From: an uncultured Lentisphaeria bacterium
GTDB taxonomy: Bacteria > Verrucomicrobiota > Lentisphaeria > Victivallales > Victivallaceae
NCBI GenBank assembly: GCA_949282965.1
Contig: CASDQW010000052.1
Span: forward strand, 1-60,314
DNA: 60,314 nt
Direction: 5' to 3'
Part shown: positions 44,692-53,196 of the stretch, piece after piece
Position numbering within the stretch: position 1 is the stretch's first letter
How the letters are laid out: each line of letters begins with the position of its first letter
The notes under the pieces: generated by a model
Seen by the model: the letters and a program-made list of their open reading frames with translations, nothing else
What the model was told of the DNA's origin: nothing
Databases searched by the model: none
Program-made: the position numbers and the translations under genes

Positions 44692-45390
44692 TTACCTCCG
44701 GAAAAAATATTTCTGTTGAATCTGCGCATTGTAATCGTAGGCCCAGTAACGGCCACCGACGATGCGATCCCATTCAATGTGGCCGTCGCCGAAGAGGAAG
44801 TTGCCGCCGTGGGAATGACGGCTTGCCGCGTAGACATTGTCCACCGGATAGTGGCGGAAATAATAATACCCCAGCGCGGTTTCATCCTGCAGATAGTTCA
44901 TGGACGTCTCTCCCATGATGACGGTCACGGAGGGGCGCTGCAGCGCGGAAATTTTTTGAGAGTACAGCCGGTCCTCCTTGATGACGGTGTTGTTGTTCGA
45001 ATACTTGTCCCATGCCAGTCCGTAGGAGGGAAAGGCTTCATCGCGGCGGGGAACGGCGTAGGTGTTCAGACGGCTGACCACCAGGGGGTGTGCCGGGCAG
45101 GCGAGTGCGCGCCAGAGGGACATGGCGTTTTCGCCTTCCGTAACCTTGCACAACAAATAGGGCCAGGTGGTGCTGTAGTTGGTCTGGATCGTCGGCGGGT
45201 AATAACCGTCGCTGGCGTCAATGTACAAATGCAGGGCCAGACTGATTTGTCGGAACTGACTCTGGCAGCTGGCGTTTTTCGCCCGATCACGGGCCTGACT
45301 CAACGCCGGGAGAAGCATGGATGCCAGAATGGCGATGATCGCAATAACCACCAGCAGCTCGATCAAGGTGAAACGGTGTTTCCCTGTCAT
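44692..45390 (-). CDS. Prepilin-like protein with C-terminal RH-x9-DGH motif
   Basis: A 232-aa pseudopilin-like protein. MTGKHR precedes [16 protein letters not shown] with Glu at mature position 5. The residue before Phe is Arg, not Gly. The C-terminal half contains [14 protein letters not shown], the RH-x9-DGH motif, and many aromatic residues. A GGGAGGAATATT ribosome site precedes the ATG. It sits 3 nt ahead of the polysaccharide lyase and 108 bp behind a GntR/LacI-type regulator in the same direction. Confidence 0.9.
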   Translation of the reverse strand: MTGKHRFTLIELLVVIAIIAILASMLLPALSQARDRAKNASCQSQFRQISLALHLYIDASDGYYPPTIQTNYSTTWPYLLCKVTEGENAMSLWRALACPAHPLVVSRLNTYAVPRRDEAFPSYGLAWDKYSNNNTVIKEDRLYSQKISALQRPSVTVIMGETSMNYLQDETALGYYYFRHYPVDNVYAASRHSHGGNFLFGDGHIEWDRIVGGRYWAYDYNAQIQQKYFFRR

Positions 45391-45498
45391 AATATTCCTC
45401 CCTGTAGATTGAATGGTTGCAAAGACGTTTTTTTTTTACTCCCAACGGCATGGTTCATCAAAAACAAGGCGCGTTTCCGGAAAGCTGCGGCTGCGGTA

Positions 45499-46512
45499 TC
45501 ACAGGCGCGCCCCGGGCGGAAACCTGCGGACATTGACCAGGAGCCGTACCGCGCCTCCGCCGGGCTCCCGAACCCGGCGGACCGCCTCCCGGAGCGCCAT
45601 GCGTCCGACTTGAATCCAGTCCGGTGCAATGGTCGCGACTGGAATGAATTGTTCATTGAGCATCGCTTTGCCGTCCAGTGCGATCGCCTCAAACCGCCGG
45701 CCGAAGCGTTCCTGATGGCGCCGGAGTGCATAATTGGCTTCACTGCCGCCTTCGAACCAGCAGCCGGTGTCGGCGGGACATTCGTCGATTTCGGGGAGAT
45801 GGTGCGGATCGAACACGGTTTCCCGCCATTCTCCCGGCCATCGTGCCTTCATCGCTTCGAAATGCGTGCTCGGTTCCGGGCCGAGTGTCCGATACAGAAT
45901 CAGCCGGTGGAGGCCGGCCTGCAGAAAATGTTCCCGTGCCAGCTGCGCACATTGCCAGGGATCCATGTGAACCGGTGATAACATGCCGCCGTACATGTTT
46001 TCCATACCGACACCAACCAGCGGGACCCGGCTTTCCAGGCGGCGTTCCAAACGATCGAAGCCGCCCAGCAGAATCATGGCGTCCGCTTCGTGATGGGCGT
46101 TGCTCACCAGGGTTTCCAGTTGGCCGGTTTTTTCAATGACCGGCACGTTGTAGTGCAGAACGAGCGTGATGTTTTCCTTTTGCGCCTCTTCCTGCACCCC
46201 CTTCAACACCAGAGTGCAGTAGGCATTATCTCCCGGGTCGCGGGCCGCGCGGTGGTGTATGACGGAGATTCTCAGGGAACCGTCCGGCGGGCTGTTTCTG
46301 CCGTCGGAGATGATGTAAAAACCATCGCCATGTCGGCTCTCCGCAATCATGCGCCGGCACAATTCCGTCAGGGCGCGCCGCGCCACTGCCGGAGTGACGT
46401 TCCGTTCTTTCGCCAGTTCCCGCAGGGACGGAAGACGCATACCCGTGGATAATTGTCCGGAGAGAACTTCCAGTTCCAGGGCATCGGCCAGACTCAGGTA
46501 ATTATGTTTCAT
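45499..46512 (-). CDS. GntR-type regulator with LacI-like sensor domain
   Basis: A 337-aa regulator. Residues 1-70 form a GntR winged helix (LSTGMRLPSLRELAKERNVTPA). From about 80 onward lies a periplasmic-binding-protein-like sensor (LRISVIHHRAA, LVSNAHHEADAMILLGG, VPLVGVGME), the architecture of AraR-like sugar repressors. The ATG at 46512 has little ribosome site, but the longer TTG frame begins within the operator. It is followed by the prepilin-like protein and lyase, the expected targets. Its promoter overlaps a perfect inverted repeat, pointing to autoregulation. Confidence 0.9.
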   Translation of the reverse strand: MKHNYLSLADALELEVLSGQLSTGMRLPSLRELAKERNVTPAVARRALTELCRRMIAESRHGDGFYIISDGRNSPPDGSLRISVIHHRAARDPGDNAYCTLVLKGVQEEAQKENITLVLHYNVPVIEKTGQLETLVSNAHHEADAMILLGGFDRLERRLESRVPLVGVGMENMYGGMLSPVHMDPWQCAQLAREHFLQAGLHRLILYRTLGPEPSTHFEAMKARWPGEWRETVFDPHHLPEIDECPADTGCWFEGGSEANYALRRHQERFGRRFEAIALDGKAMLNEQFIPVATIAPDWIQVGRMALREAVRRVREPGGGAVRLLVNVRRFPPGARL

Positions 46513-46546
46513 AACCGTTTTTTTATGCTGTGTTAAACTGTGATCT

Positions 46547-46565
46547 ATTAATTGACACAATTAAT
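46547..46565. promoter_or_regulatory. 19-bp operator-like inverted repeat
   Basis: ATTAATTG and CAATTAAT separated by three bases form a perfect inverted repeat overlapping the -10 box and the expected transcription start of the regulator at 45499. A repressor bound here would block transcription. Confidence 0.65.
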
Positions 46566-46592
46566 TATACTGCAATCAAAAGTCCTTGTCAA
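46564..46592 (-). promoter_or_regulatory. Full-consensus promoter of the GntR/LacI-type regulator
   Basis: On the minus strand -35 TTGACA (46587-46592), 17-bp spacer, -10 TATAAT (46564-46569). All twelve consensus bases match. It may also drive the pilin and lyase genes downstream. Confidence 0.9.
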
Positions 46593-46626
46593 GAGCTTTC
46601 CGCAAAAAATCGGGAGCGGCGCAGGG

Positions 46627-47376
46627 TTATTCCAGCAGCCGCCATGGGACTGCCGGGGCGAACCACGCCGGTATGGTCCCGGTGGTCGTCAGCCGCCGGT
46701 CCCGGGGAAAGGTCCGACCGCACGCGGCGTATTTGGCTGCCGCCAGAGGATTGGCGGGCAGGAATTCGATTTGCCGCAGGTGCCGCAGTGAAAAAGTCAG
46801 GTCCATCAACCGCCGCAGATTATCTCCGGTATCCACGATGCCCGCGAGCAGTGGGATCCGGAACAGATATTCGGCGGTTCCCGATTCGTCCAGTGCGTGC
46901 AGGTTGCGCAGCACGATCGGCAAGGAGGCGCCGGTCCAGGAATGTGCGGGAATTGGGGATAAGATTTTGATGCCGAAGTGGATTCGTGAGCTTTTTCCGG
47001 CCAGTTGCAGCAATTTGGTCCGCTTTCCCATGCCCGAGGTTTCCACAATGGTATGGATTCCGTCAAGGTGGTCGAAGACCTCCAGCAGAAAATCCGCCTG
47101 CATCAATGGCTCTCCGCCGGAGAAGGTAATTCCGCCTTCGCCGACGGTCAGTTCACCGAGGCGCCGCAGGTATTGGCCCAGGTCTTCCGCTTTCCAGCGG
47201 ACACCGCAGAGCCGCCTGCCGGCGGCAGTGTTCAACCATTCCGGTTCCGGGGATTGGCCTTCCGGAGAATGGCACCAGCGGCAGCGCAGCGGACAACCCT
47301 TCAGAAACACGGTGGTGCGCAAGCCCGGTCCGTCATGAATCGATCCTTCGGCAATGTCAAAAATCAAACCGTCCAT
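46627..47376 (-). CDS. Glycyl radical enzyme activase (radical SAM, PflA-like)
   Basis: A 249-aa activating enzyme. FLKGCPLRCRWCHSPEG has the CxxxCxxC radical-SAM cluster motif (Cys28, Cys32, Cys35), and GGITFSGGEPLMQADFL is the SAM-binding GGE region. It lacks the extra ferredoxin-like insert of long activases, so it resembles E. coli PflA in size. It lies 8 nt behind the glycyl radical enzyme gene and should install the radical on that partner anaerobically. Confidence 0.92.
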   Translation of the reverse strand: MDGLIFDIAEGSIHDGPGLRTTVFLKGCPLRCRWCHSPEGQSPEPEWLNTAAGRRLCGVRWKAEDLGQYLRRLGELTVGEGGITFSGGEPLMQADFLLEVFDHLDGIHTIVETSGMGKRTKLLQLAGKSSRIHFGIKILSPIPAHSWTGASLPIVLRNLHALDESGTAEYLFRIPLLAGIVDTGDNLRRLMDLTFSLRHLRQIEFLPANPLAAAKYAACGRTFPRDRRLTTTGTIPAWFAPAVPWRLLE

Positions 47377-47384
47377 GCGATCAT

Positions 47385-49415
47385 TTATCCCCCATAGCTC
47401 TGACGACCGATGATCTGATCCTGATACATGGGATCCAGTTCCACGAAATAGCCGCTCCAGCCCCAGACCCGGACGATGAGATCGCGGTGTCGTTCCGGAT
47501 GTTTTTGTGCATCACGCAGAACGGCCGGATCCAGTGTATTCATCTGCAGCTGCTGGCAGCCGGTACGGATGAACGCATGAATCAACGCGATGGTTTTCTC
47601 CACGGCCTCCGGAGAACGGAAATAGGCTGGAGTCACTTCCAGGGTAATGGGGCCGCCGTTGCATAGCCGGCTGTAGTCCAATGTCCCGTAAGTCTGCAGA
47701 ATGCTGAGAAGCCCCCGGGCGCAGACTCCCGGTGCCGGCGAAAGACTGGAACTGATATATTCCCCGTCCCGGCGTCCGTCCGCGGTCGCCCGCAGGCGCA
47801 GCGGACCTTCCCGGCGAGTCATGAGCGCATAATTCTGCGCGGACCCGGTACCAGGCCGGATTCGGCCGCCGAACCCGTTGTCGGTGATTTCTTCCAGCAC
47901 ATCCGCGAATGCGTCAAACACCCGTCGGAGGCAGTCATTGGTTGCCGGGTCGCAGTTGCCGGTTTTGGGGGAATGGTCGCGCAGCAGCAAGCGCAGCTCC
48001 TCATCGTCGGCGAAGTTGCTTTCCAGGGCACGCAGCAGCCGGGCGGGGGGAATTCGGCCTTCGTCATAGACCCATTTTTTTACCGCGGCCAGGGCGTCCG
48101 CGGCAGTGGAGGAGCCGCATCCGTGCGCGCCGGTGTGATAATGGCGGCCGCCGCCGGAATGCAGGTCGCGCCCGCGTTCGATGCAGCGTCCTTTCAAGGC
48201 GGAAAACAGAGGATTGGGCACCAGTTCCCGGCGGGAGTGCGGGGGGGGCAGTTGTTTCCGGATTTCCGGTGCGAGGTTTTGCAGGAGTTCTTCCCAGGAA
48301 AGCCCTTCGCGCATGGCGGCCCGGATGGCGCGGTCCGCCGCCAGTGCCAGATTGATCGCCATGCTGTTGGGAATGTCGCGTCCGTCGGGGACGGTAAATT
48401 CCCAGCAGGCGGCCACCGCATAATCCCGGGCGTCTTCCGGAGGGTAGCCGAAGCGAATCAGCGCCGGAATCACCACTTCGTCGTTGCAGTATTGCGGGAA
48501 CCCCAGCCCGCGTCCGGTCAGCTGCACCCCGGCCCGGAGAATTTCGGCGGGCGTTTCCGAATCCACGCGCAGATTGATTTTGGGATTGATCATGGCGATC
48601 TCACCGGCGGTTTCCAGCAGCAGCAAAGTCAGATCGTTGTCGCCGCGACTGCCGTTCCGGCGGCAGCCGCCGAGCATGACGGACTGGCCGTCGTCACCGC
48701 GCTGCGCCATGCCGTACAGGTCGTTTTCCCGATTCAAACAGATGAAAAATTCCGCCAGCAGTTCACCGGCTTCCTGGCGCGTCAGGCGTTTTTCCGCCAG
48801 ATCCCGGCGGTAGTAGTCGAACAAATACTGGTCCATGCGCCCGAGTCCCTGAAGCGTAACCGCACTGAGATGCAGCATCGAGTACATGAAAAAAATCGAT
48901 TGCAGCGCTTCATGAAGCGTTTCCGCCGGGTACAGCGGCACTTTGCGAAGCAGCGCCGCGCCGGCGGTGTCGCCGCTTTGTTCCGCCGCGTCGGCATATC
49001 GGCGGGAGAGGGCCGAGGCCGCCTGCATCATGGCTATGGCGCTCTGCAGAAACTCCATGCTTTCCGGCGTGTTTCCGGGGGTACGCAGGACGGCTTCCGC
49101 CGCGGCGATCCTGCCGGACAATCCCTGATGCAGCAGCAATTCCCAGTCGGCGGAGATGTTTTCAATCGGGAGTCCCGGTACCGGTGCGGGAATGTGCCCG
49201 GAGAGTGTCCGGGTGAAGAAAAAACGTTCCCCGGGCAGAATGACCGGTTTTTCCAGCTTCGTATAAATGGCAAAGGCTTCCGCCATTGCCCGGCAGGGAG
49301 AGAGTCCGGCGACACGGCGCTGAACCACTGTTGTCGGAGCGGCAGCCCGGCGGAAACGGCGGTACCGGCCGATACGGGTTTGTTCCCGCATGGCGGACAA
49401 TCTTTCCGGAAGCAT
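47385..49415 (-). CDS. Glycyl radical enzyme of unusual sequence (PFL-like)
   Basis: A 676-aa anaerobic enzyme, about 100 residues shorter than typical relatives. The radical-bearing loop reads VRVWGWSGYFVEL with Gly652, where most relatives have RVAGYS or RVSGYA. The thiyl site reads YAVAACWEF with Cys337 and Glu339, preserving the Cys-x-Glu arrangement of dehydratase and lyase subgroups but with Trp between. QDQIIGR near the C-terminus also matches the family. AAGGAG precedes the start by 8 nt. It is cotranscribed with its activase and divergent from an AraC regulator. No microcompartment genes are nearby. The reaction cannot be predicted. Confidence 0.88.
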   Translation of the reverse strand: MLPERLSAMREQTRIGRYRRFRRAAAPTTVVQRRVAGLSPCRAMAEAFAIYTKLEKPVILPGERFFFTRTLSGHIPAPVPGLPIENISADWELLLHQGLSGRIAAAEAVLRTPGNTPESMEFLQSAIAMMQAASALSRRYADAAEQSGDTAGAALLRKVPLYPAETLHEALQSIFFMYSMLHLSAVTLQGLGRMDQYLFDYYRRDLAEKRLTRQEAGELLAEFFICLNRENDLYGMAQRGDDGQSVMLGGCRRNGSRGDNDLTLLLLETAGEIAMINPKINLRVDSETPAEILRAGVQLTGRGLGFPQYCNDEVVIPALIRFGYPPEDARDYAVAACWEFTVPDGRDIPNSMAINLALAADRAIRAAMREGLSWEELLQNLAPEIRKQLPPPHSRRELVPNPLFSALKGRCIERGRDLHSGGGRHYHTGAHGCGSSTAADALAAVKKWVYDEGRIPPARLLRALESNFADDEELRLLLRDHSPKTGNCDPATNDCLRRVFDAFADVLEEITDNGFGGRIRPGTGSAQNYALMTRREGPLRLRATADGRRDGEYISSSLSPAPGVCARGLLSILQTYGTLDYSRLCNGGPITLEVTPAYFRSPEAVEKTIALIHAFIRTGCQQLQMNTLDPAVLRDAQKHPERHRDLIVRVWGWSGYFVELDPMYQDQIIGRQSYGG

Positions 49416-49463
49416 CGATCATTCTCCTTTCTACAGAACGTTTCAGGGACGTATGACAATTTC

Positions 49464-49492
49464 AATATAACGGCCGCCATGGTGGATTGCCA
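49464..49492 (-). promoter_or_regulatory. Possible promoter of the glycyl radical enzyme operon
   Basis: On the minus strand -10 TATATT (49464-49469) with a weak -35 TGGCAA (49487-49492) and 17-bp spacer. The poor -35 is compatible with activation by the divergent AraC protein. Confidence 0.4.
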
Positions 49493-49540
49493 CGATTTCC
49501 GACAGGAGAATGTAATCGAAAAACAGCACAATCCGACTGT

Positions 49541-49569
49541 TTGCATTTGCCGTGGATCGGTGATATGAT
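49541..49569 (+). promoter_or_regulatory. Promoter of the AraC-type regulator
   Basis: -35 TTGCAT (49541-49546), 17-bp spacer, -10 TATGAT (49564-49569). The transcript would start near 49576, which rules out the in-frame ATG at 49565 and supports the start at 49613. Confidence 0.65.
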
Positions 49570-49612
49570 ATGGTTTCATGGCAGAAAATCATCAGGTTTG
49601 GAGTATTGGAGC

Positions 49613-50494
49613 ATGGAAGAAAATCAGGCGATTGTCACCTATGTCGGCCAATACCGCGGCAATGTGGAACATCCGCCGGAACTGGCGTGGCACGCCCACC
49701 GTTGTCCGGAACTGGTGTGGGTGGTGGAAGGTCGGAACCTGACCCGTTTCGAACATGGCGTGGCGTTCGATTGCGGACCGGGCAGTCTGCTGGTGACGCC
49801 GCCGGAAACGTGGCACATTCAGGAGGATCGGGATTTTTCCGTGCTGCATTACGTCGGGTTTGATCCGGGCGGCATGGCGATTGACTTGTCTTTGCGGCAG
49901 CTGATGATTGCGGCGGACGACTGTCTGGGGTGCTGGCTGAAACAGATCGGAGTTCTCTTTCAGAATGAACGTACCATTCATGAAGCCAATGGATTGCTGC
50001 GTCTGGTCCTGACGCATCTGACCGGACTGGAAAAAGACCGCAACCGGCTCCGGCAGCGGCATCCCGCGTTGTGCCGGGCGGTTGCCTGGTTGGAGGAACA
50101 TCTCGCATCGCCGGTTACATTGGAGGAGACGGCCCGGGCGAGCGGCCTGAGTCCGTCCCGGCTGAACGTGCTGTTCCGCCGGGAATTCGGTCTGAGTGTG
50201 ATGGAACTGCTGCTGCGGAAGCGGATGTTCCGGGCGCGTCTGCTGCTGCCGGATCCGATGCTGACCATGGCGGAGGTGGCGGAAATGACCGGATTTTCGG
50301 ATGTCAATTATTTTATCCGCAGATTTCGTCAGGTGCACGGATACACGCCGGCGGTATTCCGCCGGGATCCGGCGCGATGTCTGCAGAAATTTTCCTGGAC
50401 GGGGACGACGGATGTTGCGATTCACGGAGAAACCCGCTCCGAACCGTCCGCCGGACCGTTCCGGAAAACGGCCAGAGGAAATCGGCAAAAATGA
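49613..50494 (+). CDS. AraC family transcriptional regulator
   Basis: A 293-aa regulator. The N-terminal cupin-like sensor has WHAHRCPELVWVVEG, a metal/sugar-binding type strand pair. The C-terminal double helix-turn-helix includes LEETARASGLSPSRLNVLFRR and MAEVAEMTGFSDVNYFIRRFR, followed by HGYTPAVFRR. GGAG lies 9 nt before the start. It is transcribed away from the glycyl radical enzyme operon, the likely target. The last 30 residues are a poorly conserved tail. Confidence 0.92.
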   Translation: MEENQAIVTYVGQYRGNVEHPPELAWHAHRCPELVWVVEGRNLTRFEHGVAFDCGPGSLLVTPPETWHIQEDRDFSVLHYVGFDPGGMAIDLSLRQLMIAADDCLGCWLKQIGVLFQNERTIHEANGLLRLVLTHLTGLEKDRNRLRQRHPALCRAVAWLEEHLASPVTLEETARASGLSPSRLNVLFRREFGLSVMELLLRKRMFRARLLLPDPMLTMAEVAEMTGFSDVNYFIRRFRQVHGYTPAVFRRDPARCLQKFSWTGTTDVAIHGETRSEPSAGPFRKTARGNRQK

Positions 50495-50503
50495 CCGGCA
50501 CGC

Positions 50504-50532
50504 TTGCAATCGGCGGTTTTCCGGAGTATCGT
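50504..50532 (+). promoter_or_regulatory. Promoter of the kinase-like gene
   Basis: -35 TTGCAA (50504-50509), 17-bp spacer, -10 TATCGT (50527-50532), about 38 nt before the start codon at 50571. Confidence 0.5.
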
Positions 50533-50570
50533 AGAAGATTGCGGAAGAGCGATGGTGATCAGGAGGAAAG

Positions 50571-51440
50571 ATGCCGCTGAAACAGGAAACATTACCCATG
50601 CCCTCCCTCCCGCCGGGTGGTTCGGGGGAGGGACGTTTGCGGACGATCCGGCGCCGGGTGTTGCAGGAATTTTCCGCACGAAGAACGCGGAGCTGGAGTT
50701 ATTTTGCTCCGGAATTTCGTGCCGGTGCCGAGTTCCTGCGCGGACTGCCGGATCCCCGGAAGGCGGGCGAGGTGTTGTGGCAGACCCGCCGCAAACTGGT
50801 GACGAAAATCACCGTGCCCGCCGTCGCCGGAGACGACGAGATCGTGTACAAATCCATGGCGCCCAAACGCCGTTTTCTTTTCGGTTCATCTCCCGCGCTG
50901 GCGGAATCGATCAATTACCGGATGCTGGCACTGGCCGGCTTTCCCATGGCGGAACTGCTCGGAGCGGGGGAGGAACGCCGTTTTTTCTGCTGGCGGAAGG
51001 CATTCCTTGTTACCCGCTTCGTGGCCGGGAGCCGCGACGGTCGGGCGTTTCTGGATGGCGGCGGCCGGGAACAATGGGGGGAACGGGATGAATTTGTCCG
51101 GGGATGTCTGCGCCATCTGGCGCGGCTCCACGATCTGCATTACTTTCACAAGGGGTTCAAGCCGTACAATATACTCTGGTGCCAACCGGCGCCGGATGCT
51201 CCCATGCAGCTGATTCTGATTGACGTCGCGACCGGGCGGCTGGTGCCGGGATGGCGGCTGGCAGCGTGTGTCAAACGGGATCTCGGGGACTTTTTTGAAA
51301 CATTCGTGCTTACTCCGGAGGAGGTGGCAAACTACATTCGTTTTTACCGGGAGTGCCGGACCCGGCGCCGTCCGCCGGAAGATCTCCCGGAACAGATTCT
51401 CGCCGTTCTGGAGGCGCGCCGGAAAAGGAAACGGCATTGA
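50571..51440 (+). CDS. WaaP/KdkA-like lipopolysaccharide kinase family protein
   Basis: A 289-aa protein with a small kinase fold. The N-lobe Lys may lie in DEIVYKSMAPKRR. LARLHDLHYFHKGFKPYNILW corresponds to the catalytic loop, but the normally essential Asp (H-x-D) is Gly here (HKG). LILIDVAT could hold the metal-binding Asp, and VKRDLGDFF matches the family's later R-D-L. The family phosphorylates heptose or Kdo in the LPS core. The loss of Asp could mean a pseudokinase or a rearranged active site. GAGGAA precedes the ATG. It stands as a single gene between AraC and a convergent rhamnosidase. Confidence 0.75.
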   Translation: MPLKQETLPMPSLPPGGSGEGRLRTIRRRVLQEFSARRTRSWSYFAPEFRAGAEFLRGLPDPRKAGEVLWQTRRKLVTKITVPAVAGDDEIVYKSMAPKRRFLFGSSPALAESINYRMLALAGFPMAELLGAGEERRFFCWRKAFLVTRFVAGSRDGRAFLDGGGREQWGERDEFVRGCLRHLARLHDLHYFHKGFKPYNILWCQPAPDAPMQLILIDVATGRLVPGWRLAACVKRDLGDFFETFVLTPEEVANYIRFYRECRTRRRPPEDLPEQILAVLEARRKRKRH

Positions 51441-51449
51441 GCGCCGACA

Positions 51450-51482
51450 GGCACGTCCCCGTTGCGACCGACCGGACGTGCC
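51450..51482. other. Hairpin between converging kinase and rhamnosidase genes
   Basis: Perfect 9-bp arms GGCACGTCC (51450-51458) and GGACGTGCC (51474-51482). No T-run follows on either strand, so this is a weak or factor-dependent terminator at best. Confidence 0.45.
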
Positions 51483-51554
51483 GCAAACCGCATTCGGCGG
51501 TCTCCCGCGGAAGAGCAGGAAGAAAGGGGGGGCGGTGTCGCCGCCCGGCGGTTG

Positions 51555-53180
51555 TCAATCCGCTTGCCGGATCAGGTGCCGCACCTGTTTCCCGTGGCCG
51601 CCGGGCAGGACTTCGCCCGCGTAATACGCTTCGGTCCCGGCCGGAGCCCGCCACTCCAGAACATCGCCATCCAACCGCAGTTCGATGGGGCCGCGGGGCG
51701 TCGGCTGGCGACACTCCAGCCATTGCAGACCGGCCGGCTGCGGGTCGATGACGAAACGGGTAAAGCCCGGCGCCAGCGGCCGGATGCCGCACAGTTGCCG
51801 GATGACGATGTTGGCCGGGGCGGCGCCCCAGGGATGATTCCAGTCCTGATTGGGTTTCCAGCGATCTCCCCAGCTTTCCATGGTGATCGTCGAGCCCTCC
51901 CGCAGCATGTTCAACCAGCTGCGTTCGCCGTCGTCGGTCATTCGTTGGAGCGCATACGCACTCCAGCGCCGGCGGTAACAGGTCTCCAGCAGGAACTGGG
52001 CGCCGAAGACGCTGCAGGCCATGCCGCGGGAGAACAGCAGTTCCCGGTGCGCCGGAACTTCCCCGGCGTCCGTCAAGCCGGCATACAGCGCGAACATGGC
52101 GGTGTGCAGAGCCGTATGTCGAGAGCCTGTCGAGTCCACAAACAGCCCCTCCCGCAGCAGCCTGGAGCGGATCGCCCGGCGCAACGCCATGGCCCGCTCC
52201 CGATAGGAATTTTGACCGGTCAACTCGTGCATGGCCAGCAGGGCGAGATAAAGACAGGCGTTCGGCACAAAATTGGTTTCCCCGAGTTCATAATGGTCGC
52301 GCTCCGTCTCCGGCCAGTCGATCAGGTCGCGGACCGGGGCGGCAAGGACACGGCCCTCCCGGTTCCGGACGAAACCGGATTCGCGGCGGTCGGCGAACGC
52401 CGCCGGACTGAGCAGGCCGTCATCGTCCAGCAGCTCCGGGAGCAGCTTGGCGTCCAGTCCCGGCAACCAGCGTTCGACCGATTGCCGGTCGCCGCTGTAG
52501 AGGAGGTAATCGCGCACCAGCAGCGGCGTCAGCAGCAGCCATTCGGTCAGCCAGGTAATCCGGCCGGAGCCGGTCATGAAGTGTTCGATGGTGTCGCGGG
52601 CCGTCCGGTATTGGGCGTTGCAGCAGAAATGCCCGAGCTGGGTGATGTAGGCGTCGCCTTCGTACGGCATACGTTCCCGTTCCCCGTCGACGTAACGGTC
52701 GAAGAGCGACGTGGCTTTCAGCGAGTACCGGCAGAATTCCCACACCCGGTTCAGGACCGCTTGATCACAGGCGAAATGCCCCGCATCGTCATCCCAGTCG
52801 CCGAACCATGCGGTACGGCGGACCACCGCGACGCCGTGATAGCGGTTGATCTCGACATAGCGGAACGGCGCCACCTCGCCGCCCGCCTCCGGCGGCGCTT
52901 CGCAATGGGGAAACCCGCTGTAGGCCGGCAGGTGGCGGGGAATTTCGAACCGGTAACAGTGGCGTCCGTTCCGCAGCGCGAAAATCCGCTGAAGGAACGT
53001 CGTGAATCCGGGACGGTGGACGATACAGCCATCCCGGGCCACCTCGCCGATCACCACTTCGACATTGCCGGAATAGTTTCCCGTCAGTTCCACTTCCAGC
53101 GTGCCGTAAGCGTCCTGACCGAAGTCGAAAAGGCCATGGAGGTGGATTTCTCTGCTCTGCTCCTGAATTTCCCGCTTCAT
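51555..53180 (-). CDS. GH78 alpha-L-rhamnosidase-like protein
   Basis: A 541-aa protein without signal peptide. The (alpha/alpha)6 barrel shows DRYVDGERERMPYEGDAYI, matching the family's general-acid region, and ESWGDRWKPNQDWNHPWGA, matching the general-base and substrate-binding region. The N-terminal carbohydrate-binding domains of larger GH78 enzymes are reduced to a short beta domain, and a C-terminal beta-sandwich remains. GGAGGA lies 6 nt before the start at 53180. It follows the frameshifted heparinase-like gene by 16 nt and would hydrolyse rhamnosides inside the cell. Confidence 0.87.
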   Translation of the reverse strand: MKREIQEQSREIHLHGLFDFGQDAYGTLEVELTGNYSGNVEVVIGEVARDGCIVHRPGFTTFLQRIFALRNGRHCYRFEIPRHLPAYSGFPHCEAPPEAGGEVAPFRYVEINRYHGVAVVRRTAWFGDWDDDAGHFACDQAVLNRVWEFCRYSLKATSLFDRYVDGERERMPYEGDAYITQLGHFCCNAQYRTARDTIEHFMTGSGRITWLTEWLLLTPLLVRDYLLYSGDRQSVERWLPGLDAKLLPELLDDDGLLSPAAFADRRESGFVRNREGRVLAAPVRDLIDWPETERDHYELGETNFVPNACLYLALLAMHELTGQNSYRERAMALRRAIRSRLLREGLFVDSTGSRHTALHTAMFALYAGLTDAGEVPAHRELLFSRGMACSVFGAQFLLETCYRRRWSAYALQRMTDDGERSWLNMLREGSTITMESWGDRWKPNQDWNHPWGAAPANIVIRQLCGIRPLAPGFTRFVIDPQPAGLQWLECRQPTPRGPIELRLDGDVLEWRAPAGTEAYYAGEVLPGGHGKQVRHLIRQAD

Positions 53181-53196
53181 CCATTTCCTCCGGTGG

